From Microbacteriaceae bacterium (GTDB lineage: Bacteria > Actinomycetota > Actinomycetes > Actinomycetales > Microbacteriaceae): a stretch of DNA of 10,519 nt. The position numbers and the translations under genes are program-made. Shown piece after piece: positions 6,976-10,519 of this stretch (position 1 is its first letter; each line of letters begins with the position of its first letter). A model generated the notes under the pieces. It did not search any database. It saw only the letters and a list, made by a program, of their open reading frames with translations, and was not told where the DNA came from. The stretch lies in NCBI GenBank assembly GCA_947452355.1, contig CANGCU010000034.1, forward strand, positions 1 through 10,519, written 5' to 3'.

Positions 6976-7428
6976 ATGGCAAAACTCATTCTCACCCACG
7001 AGGTCACAGGCCTCGGATCCGCTGGTGACGTCGTCGACGTCAAAACCGGCTACGCGCGCAACTATCTGGTTCCTCAGGGTTTCGCAATCCATTGGACTCG
7101 CGGTGGCGAAAAGCAGGTAACAGACATCAAGCAGGCTCGCGCAACGCGTGCGATGGCCTCGCTTGACGATGCGCAAGCGCTCAAGGCCAAACTGGAGGGC
7201 GCGACCATTACCGTCGCCGCGTCAGCCGGTTCCGAAGGTCGTTTGTTTGGCTCGGTCAAAACCTCGGACATCGCCGCCGCCGTCTCTGACGCGGGACTCG
7301 GTGATATTGACAAGCGAACAATCGAACTCGCGACACCGATCAAGTCGACCGGCGCCTACTCGGCGACCGTTCGCCTGCACGATGGCGTTTCGGCCACCCT
7401 GGCGCTCAAGGTTATTGCTCGCAAATAG
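6976..7428 (+). CDS. rplI: Large ribosomal subunit protein L9
   Basis: L9 binds 23S rRNA at the base of the L1 stalk and affects reading-frame maintenance. The 150-residue protein has the N-terminal rRNA-binding domain with the signature [26 protein letters not shown] (about 12-37), a long connecting helix (about 42-75), and a C-terminal domain beginning [18 protein letters not shown] and ending [13 protein letters not shown]. Its length is normal for the family. AAGGAG lies 8 bases before the ATG. It is the last gene of the rpsF operon and is followed within 20 bases by a strong hairpin. Confidence 0.97.
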   Translation: MAKLILTHEVTGLGSAGDVVDVKTGYARNYLVPQGFAIHWTRGGEKQVTDIKQARATRAMASLDDAQALKAKLEGATITVAASAGSEGRLFGSVKTSDIAAAVSDAGLGDIDKRTIELATPIKSTGAYSATVRLHDGVSATLALKVIARK

Positions 7429-7447
7429 CCCACAGAGCCGGTTGTTT

Positions 7448-7481
7448 CGGCGCCCGCCATCGTTTACGGTGGCGGGCGCCG
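7448..7481 (+). terminator. Strong hairpin ending the rpsF operon (no T-tract)
   Basis: Arms 7448-7462 and 7467-7481 can form 15 consecutive pairs, very GC-rich and with a single T-G wobble, around a TTTA tetraloop. The hairpin begins 20 bases after the rplI stop. No run of T follows (GCACATTGAG), so this is either a U-tract-less terminator of the kind proposed in GC-rich actinobacteria or an RNA 3'-end stabiliser. It also separates the operon from the DnaA-box region. Confidence 0.7.
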
Positions 7482-7611
7482 GCACATTGAGCGGCACTAC
7501 AGCGTGTGGAAAACCTAAAGGTTCAACCTAAACTCTAAACAACTTTCCTCACAAGACAACGGTGAACAAAACACGCGGTCAGAGCCTATATTTAGCCTTG
7601 GCTGACGAGTG

Positions 7612-7641
7612 TTATCCACACTTCTCCACACGCATTCCACA
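7612..7641 (+). promoter_or_regulatory. DnaA boxes, left group (one perfect, two weaker)
   Basis: TTATCCACA (7612-7620) is a perfect match to the strong DnaA-box consensus. TTCTCCACA (7622-7630) has one mismatch and CATTCCACA (7633-7641) has three. All share one orientation, with starts about one helical turn apart, as expected for cooperative DnaA filament contacts. Confidence 0.7.
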
Positions 7642-7665
7642 GGTTTATGCGGCGTGGTTCACATC

Positions 7666-7686
7666 CTCTCCACACAGTTATCCACA
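7666..7686 (+). promoter_or_regulatory. DnaA boxes, right group (one perfect, one weaker)
   Basis: CTCTCCACA (7666-7674, two mismatches) is followed by a perfect TTATCCACA (7678-7686) in the same orientation as the left group. The two perfect boxes start 66 bp apart. The group lies about 60 bp upstream of the candidate dnaB -35. Confidence 0.7.
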
Positions 7687-7746
7687 AGTCAAGTTGCGCC
7701 GGGTATTGCCAAAACGTAGCGTTCACAGCAGGCGTGTGGCGTGGCG

Positions 7747-7776
7747 TTGAGTGATGTCGCACGTCGACCGCATACT
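7747..7776 (+). promoter_or_regulatory. Candidate dnaB promoter
   Basis: TTGAGT (7747-7752) and CATACT (7771-7776) are separated by 18 bp, each matching 4 of 6 consensus positions. Initiation near 7783 would leave a 5' leader of about 34 nt that includes the long SD. Consensus matching only; alternatives in this AT-richer region are possible. Confidence 0.35.
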
Positions 7777-7801
7777 GAATATCCCGACCTACCCGAAACC
7801 C

Positions 7802-7812
7802 AGGAGGTGATC
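7802..7812 (+). promoter_or_regulatory. Extended Shine-Dalgarno of dnaB
   Basis: AGGAGGTGATC is an 11-base uninterrupted match to the complement of the conserved 3' end of bacterial 16S rRNA (anti-SD GATCACCTCCT). Its AGGAGG core ends 9 bases before the ATG at 7817, which fixes the dnaB start. Pairing this long is unusual; most sites use 4-7 bases. Confidence 0.8.
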
Positions 7813-7816
7813 ACCG

Positions 7817-9175
7817 ATGGCCGGACCACAGCTCGAACTCGTACCGGAAGGAACGGGTGACACTCGTGTGCCTCCGAACGACCAGGCCGCTGAAATGAGC
7901 ACACTGGGTGGGATGCTGTTGTCGAAAGACGCCATCGTTGAGGTGCTGGAACTCGTCCGTGCCGAAGACTTTTATTACCCCAAGCATGAAATCATCTTCA
8001 ACGCGATCAACGCAGTCTTTTCACGTTCGGAACCAACCGACGTCATCATGATTACCGACCAGCTCACGCGCGAAGGAAACCTCGCCAAGATTGGCGGCGC
8101 AAGTTATTTGCACACCCTGGAATCCTCGGTGCCTACAGCGGCGAACGCTAGTTATTACGCGAGCATCGTCGCCGACAAGGCGGTTCTGCGCAAGCTCGTC
8201 CAGTCGGGAACGCGAATTTCCCAAATGGGATTTGCCGCGGAAGGAGACCCAAGCGAACTTCTTAACGACGCACAGGTCGAAATCTTTTCGATTGGTCGCG
8301 CGGCCGGCGCCCAGGATGCGATGATGCTCCGGGACGCGGTGGAAATCGCAGTCAAAGAAATGGAACACCAGGCGAAGTCCGCCAAAGAGGGCCTCGATAT
8401 TCCGACTGGTTTTCGCGAGCTCGACGACGTGACGAACGGACTACACCCTGGGCAGCTCGTCCTGATTGCCGCCCGACCGGGATTGGGAAAGTCAACCCTC
8501 GCGCTCGACTTCGCGCGATCCGCTGCACTGAAGTCAAACGTTCCGACCGTGTTCTTTTCGTTGGAAATGAGTGCGACCGAAATTTCACAGCGCCTGATCG
8601 CCGCCGAGACCAGCGTCCCGTTGACGGTCATCCGAAAGTCCAAAGAGATGAACAACGAAGGCTGGAAGCGCATCAACTCGGTGCAGGCCCGTATCGGTCA
8701 AACCCCGTTGTACATTGACGACAGCCCGAACCTGACGCTCTCGGAAATCCGTGCGAAGTGTCGCCGCATGAAGGCCCAGCTGGGAATCAAACTCGTCATC
8801 ATCGACTATTTGCAGCTCATGACGAGTGGGAAAAAGGTCGAGAACCGCCAACAAGAAGTGTCCGAATTCTCTCGATCGCTGAAGCTGTTGGCGAAAGAGC
8901 TCGGGGTGCCGGTTGTCGCGCTGTCACAGCTCAACCGTGGGTCCGAACAGTCCCCTGACAAAAAGCCACAATTGTCCAACCTTCGCGAATCGGGTTCACT
9001 CGAGCAGGATGCCGACATCGTGTTGTTGCTCCACCGCGAGCGATTCGCAGAACAGGGCGAAAACCGCAACGACGCCGAGATTCACATTGCGAAGCACCGG
9101 AACGGTGAAATGCGCGTGCTTCGCGTCCAGTTCGAGGGAATCTATTCACGCTTTAGCGACATGGCTAACGTTTAG
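7817..9175 (+). CDS. dnaB: Replicative DNA helicase DnaB
   Basis: DnaB is the hexameric 5'-3' helicase that unwinds DNA ahead of the replisome. The 452-residue length is normal. The N-terminal collar/primase-interaction domain covers about 15-120 (PPNDQAAEMSTLGGMLL, the typical opening). The RecA-like domain begins near 190 with IPTGFRELDDVTNGLHPGQLVLIAARPGLGKST, giving Walker A at ~219-227 with K225. Next come the catalytic Glu250 (FFSLEMS), Walker B IIDYLQLM with D330, LSQLNRGSE at ~369-377, LRESGSLEQDAD, and the KHRNG segment with the probable arginine finger R428. No intein interrupts the gene, unlike many mycobacterial dnaB genes. It is set apart from rplI by a hairpin and a DnaA-box region, so it probably has its own promoter. 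Confidence 0.98.
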   Translation: MAGPQLELVPEGTGDTRVPPNDQAAEMSTLGGMLLSKDAIVEVLELVRAEDFYYPKHEIIFNAINAVFSRSEPTDVIMITDQLTREGNLAKIGGASYLHTLESSVPTAANASYYASIVADKAVLRKLVQSGTRISQMGFAAEGDPSELLNDAQVEIFSIGRAAGAQDAMMLRDAVEIAVKEMEHQAKSAKEGLDIPTGFRELDDVTNGLHPGQLVLIAARPGLGKSTLALDFARSAALKSNVPTVFFSLEMSATEISQRLIAAETSVPLTVIRKSKEMNNEGWKRINSVQARIGQTPLYIDDSPNLTLSEIRAKCRRMKAQLGIKLVIIDYLQLMTSGKKVENRQQEVSEFSRSLKLLAKELGVPVVALSQLNRGSEQSPDKKPQLSNLRESGSLEQDADIVLLLHRERFAEQGENRNDAEIHIAKHRNGEMRVLRVQFEGIYSRFSDMANV

Positions 9176-9202
9176 CGAGAAAAACTCTGTCGAAGAGTCC
9201 CG

Positions 9203-9208
9203 TATCCT
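9203..9208 (+). promoter_or_regulatory. Candidate -10 for a leaderless transcript of the 9215 gene
   Basis: TATCCT fits TAnnnT and ends six bases before the ATG at 9215, so transcription would begin at the start codon. The AAAGG near the ATG is only one base away, too close to serve as an SD. No -35 is evident, and cotranscription with dnaB is also possible across the 39-bp gap. Confidence 0.35.
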
Positions 9209-9214
9209 AAAGGC

Positions 9215-9802
9215 ATGGCAGTTGCTGGTTCGATCCTCATTAGGTGGGAAACGATTCGTCGAGTGATGCAGCCATATGGTCGGTACGCCGCGGCTGTCGT
9301 TGCCGGGCTTGCGATCACCTTCACTCAGGACCACTCCACGTTCACGGGGTTGAGCTGGCTAATCGTTGTCGTTGTCGTGTCTCTTGTGTTTGGCGATGGA
9401 CCCGACACGATAATCAACAAATTCGCGTGGTGGTCGACGCTCGTTGTCGCCGCGATGGCGGCGCTTGGCCTGTTGGCGGGAAAGATGTCACCGGCCACCG
9501 CCCTGTCGCTCACTATCGCCCTGGTGGCGTTCGAAACCTCGCGAGCGTTCACTCGGGGGGATCGCATCTGGCTGTGGTCGACCGCGGTATTGGCGGCGGG
9601 ACTCTCCATCCTCTTTTTCAGCATCAATGCAGAAGACACGACAGCAGCCGGATTAACCGGCGGTTGGGCAATAATCGCCGGAATATTTGGGCTGATAGCC
9701 GCCGTCGACCTGCGGATCAAACAGTCACGGGCAGGCCGCAAACCCGCCGCGACAACGGTGACTCCCCAAAAGAAGGCGAAACCACGTGGCACGAAACGAT
9801 AA
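9215..9802 (+). CDS. Uncharacterised six-TM membrane protein
   Basis: A 195-residue protein I do not recognise as a named family. By eye it has six hydrophobic segments at about 23-37, 46-60, 71-89, 93-107, 117-137 and 144-164, connected by short loops. A strongly basic cytoplasmic-type tail follows from about 167 (Lys/Arg-rich, ending KKAKPRGTKR). No catalytic motif is apparent. Size and topology recall small six-helix proteins such as HdeD/DUF308, but I see no shared motif and do not assign it. The ATG at 9215 has a -10-like TATCCT positioned for a leaderless message. A second in-frame ATG at 9266 (MQPYGRY) would remove 17 residues without touching the first helix. The next gene overlaps its 3' end by 17 bp, so the two are probably coexpressed. 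Confidence 0.75.
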   Translation: MAVAGSILIRWETIRRVMQPYGRYAAAVVAGLAITFTQDHSTFTGLSWLIVVVVVSLVFGDGPDTIINKFAWWSTLVVAAMAALGLLAGKMSPATALSLTIALVAFETSRAFTRGDRIWLWSTAVLAAGLSILFFSINAEDTTAAGLTGGWAIIAGIFGLIAAVDLRIKQSRAGRKPAATTVTPQKKAKPRGTKR

Positions 9803-10004
9803 AACCCGACCAGCAGAACTCGTCGGTCTTGCCTTTGCCGCGGGGCTTTTCCTCGGTGGAATTGTTCTCGTCGTGACCCGCGACATCAGCCTCGCGGCCG
9901 TTGCGGGCGGCGGCGGTTTCGTCGTCACCATCGTGACGCTTGCCATGATCGTTCTGGCGATGAGCCCGCAATTACCGAAGTCAGGCGACAACCCGCACGA
10001 CTAG
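9786..10004 (+). CDS. Small two-TM membrane protein, function unknown
   Basis: A 72-residue product beginning at GTG 9786, with GAAGG 9 bases upstream. Two hydrophobic segments lie at about 12-31 (LVGLAFAAGLFLGGIVLVV) and 36-59, the second containing a GGGG hinge at 41-44. Ends are short and polar. Its first 17 bases overlap the end of the preceding membrane-protein gene in another frame, which suggests translational coupling and a shared role, possibly as complex partners (inference). Its TAG stop lies in CTAG, which on the other strand is also the stop of purB. I do not recognise a family. Support comes from the SD, the overlap and the clear two-helix pattern. Confidence 0.65.
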   Translation: MARNDKTRPAELVGLAFAAGLFLGGIVLVVTRDISLAAVAGGGGFVVTIVTLAMIVLAMSPQLPKSGDNPHD

Positions 10005-10519
10005 GGCAGATAGTTGATGAGCCGCGACGCGAGACCCACATACGTCGCAGGAGTCAATTCCAGCAATCGTTGTTTTCCTGCAGCCGACATGTCGAGCCCT
10101 TCGATGAACGCCCGAAGGTCGCTCGCGCTCAATCGTTTGCCGCGCGTCAGTTCTTTCAACAATTCATACGGGTTGTCAATTGTCGTTGTTCCCGCAACTC
10201 GCTCGGCGCGAAGCACCGTTTGAATTGCTTCACCAAGAACTTCGAGGTTCGATTCCAGGTCTGCCGACAACGCGTCACGGTTCACGTCGATTTCGGCGAG
10301 ACCGGCCGTGATATTCGTAATTGCCAGTAGCGAGTGACCGAGTGCCACACCGATGTTTCGTTGGGTGGTCGAATCGGTCAAATCGCGCTGAAGCCTCGAT
10401 GTGACCAGCGTGGCGGCGAGTGCATCGCCTAACGCCGACGAGATCTCAAGGTTGGCTTCCGCGTTCTCGAATCGAATCGGGTTTACCTTGTGGGGCATCG
10501 TGGACGAACCGGTCGCACC
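10001..10519 (-). CDS. purB: Adenylosuccinate lyase, C-terminal 172 residues (cut by window edge)
   Basis: This enzyme of the fumarase/aspartase superfamily cleaves SAICAR and adenylosuccinate, releasing fumarate, in purine synthesis. On the minus strand the frame is open to the window end and begins GATGSSTMPHKVNPI, which contains the superfamily signature GSSxMPxKxNP with the flexible catalytic loop. It continues with ENAEANLEISSALGDALAATL and RDLTDSTTQRNIGVALGHS, matching the E. coli-type PurB (~456 residues). About 280 N-terminal residues lie beyond the window. The methionine at 10498 is the internal Met of the signature, not a start. It converges on the small membrane-protein gene; the two stop codons overlap in CTAG (10001-10004). 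Confidence 0.95.
   Translation of the reverse strand, partial: GATGSSTMPHKVNPIRFENAEANLEISSALGDALAATLVTSRLQRDLTDSTTQRNIGVALGHSLLAITNITAGLAEIDVNRDALSADLESNLEVLGEAIQTVLRAERVAGTTTIDNPYELLKELTRGKRLSASDLRAFIEGLDMSAAGKQRLLELTPATYVGLASRLINYLP

Larger units (their letters stand above)
7482..7816. other. Non-coding region with DnaA-box cluster, upstream of dnaB
   Basis: This 335-bp stretch has no convincing gene. It holds, in order: a minus-strand near-match DnaA box at 7505-7513 (TTTTCCACA); an AT-rich A/C-biased stretch at 7511-7570 (22 of 60 bases G or C) with AACCTAAA at 7512-7519 and 7525-7532; a TATATTTA segment near 7587-7594; perfect DnaA boxes TTATCCACA at 7612-7620 and 7678-7686; and weaker boxes TTCTCCACA at 7622-7630, CATTCCACA at 7633-7641 and CTCTCCACA at 7666-7674. 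The first three boxes start 10 and 11 bp apart on the same face of the helix, and 7666 and 7678 are 12 bp apart. A putative dnaB promoter follows. The layout resembles a replication origin or a DnaA-dependent control/titration site. Confidence 0.7.

Noticed and set aside
7562..7750. 62-codon open frame between rplI and dnaB
   Set aside because: It starts with GTG, has no good SD, runs straight over the DnaA boxes (repeated TCCACA gives odd composition), and its product has no recognisable features.
7482..7816. Calling this region the chromosomal oriC outright
   Set aside because: dnaA, dnaN, rpmH and parAB are not in the window, and rpsF-rplI would run against a fork leaving leftward from here. 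DnaA-box clusters also occur outside origins, so it is reported only as a candidate regulatory or origin-like site.
9184..9198. Terminator after dnaB (ACTCT/AGAGT hairpin)
   Set aside because: The stem is only 5 bp, not GC-rich, and has no T-tract, so it is too weak to call.
9244..9876. 210-codon open frame overlapping the six-TM gene
   Set aside because: It is a frame shadow: the product is Arg/His/Cys-rich with no hydrophobic pattern, whereas the 9215 frame has regular transmembrane helices.

Overview
The window looks like a chromosomal housekeeping block from an actinobacterium (Actinomycetota), most likely Microbacteriaceae or a close relative. The evidence is the actinobacterial pairing trxA-trxB-murJ-DUF6049, an HD-domain CCA-adding enzyme of actinobacterial type, a cysteine-free S18, and moderately high GC with strong Shine-Dalgarno (SD) sites mixed with apparently leaderless starts. 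No transposase, integrase, phage gene, CRISPR array, tRNA or rRNA is visible. The family-level assignment is an inference.

Layout. Positions 1-4226 read leftward as one probable operon: a DUF6049-type secreted/membrane protein, then murJ (lipid II flippase, ATGA overlap), trxB (thioredoxin reductase) and trxA (thioredoxin, cut by the window edge). A 25-bp divergent gap (4227-4251) holds a perfect 10-bp palindrome that can serve as the -10 element on both strands. Positions 4252-9175 read rightward: pcnA (CCA tRNA nucleotidyltransferase), a structured leader, then rpsF-ssb-rpsR-rplI (ribosomal protein S6, single-strand DNA-binding protein, S18, L9), a strong hairpin, a 335-bp non-coding region, and dnaB (replicative helicase). 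Two small uncharacterised membrane-protein genes follow (9215-10004). They converge on purB (adenylosuccinate lyase, C-terminal part only), and the two converging stop codons share the tetranucleotide CTAG.

How the genes fit together. The left operon covers peptidoglycan precursor export and cytoplasmic disulfide reduction. The right side covers tRNA maturation, the ribosome (S6/S18/L9) and replication (SSB, DnaB). In mycobacteria the trx/murJ/pcnA group and the rpsF-dnaB group sit on opposite sides of oriC; here they are directly joined. If that synteny holds, oriC lies to the left, beyond trxA.

The most notable sequence is the non-coding region between rplI and dnaB. It has two perfect DnaA boxes (TTATCCACA), near-match boxes at roughly helical-turn spacing, and an adjacent AT-rich, A/C-biased stretch with short repeats. 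This resembles an origin or a DnaA-titration/regulatory site placed in front of the helicase gene. The second notable point is the symmetric promoter between the DUF6049 gene and pcnA, from which both transcripts would start at or next to their start codons.
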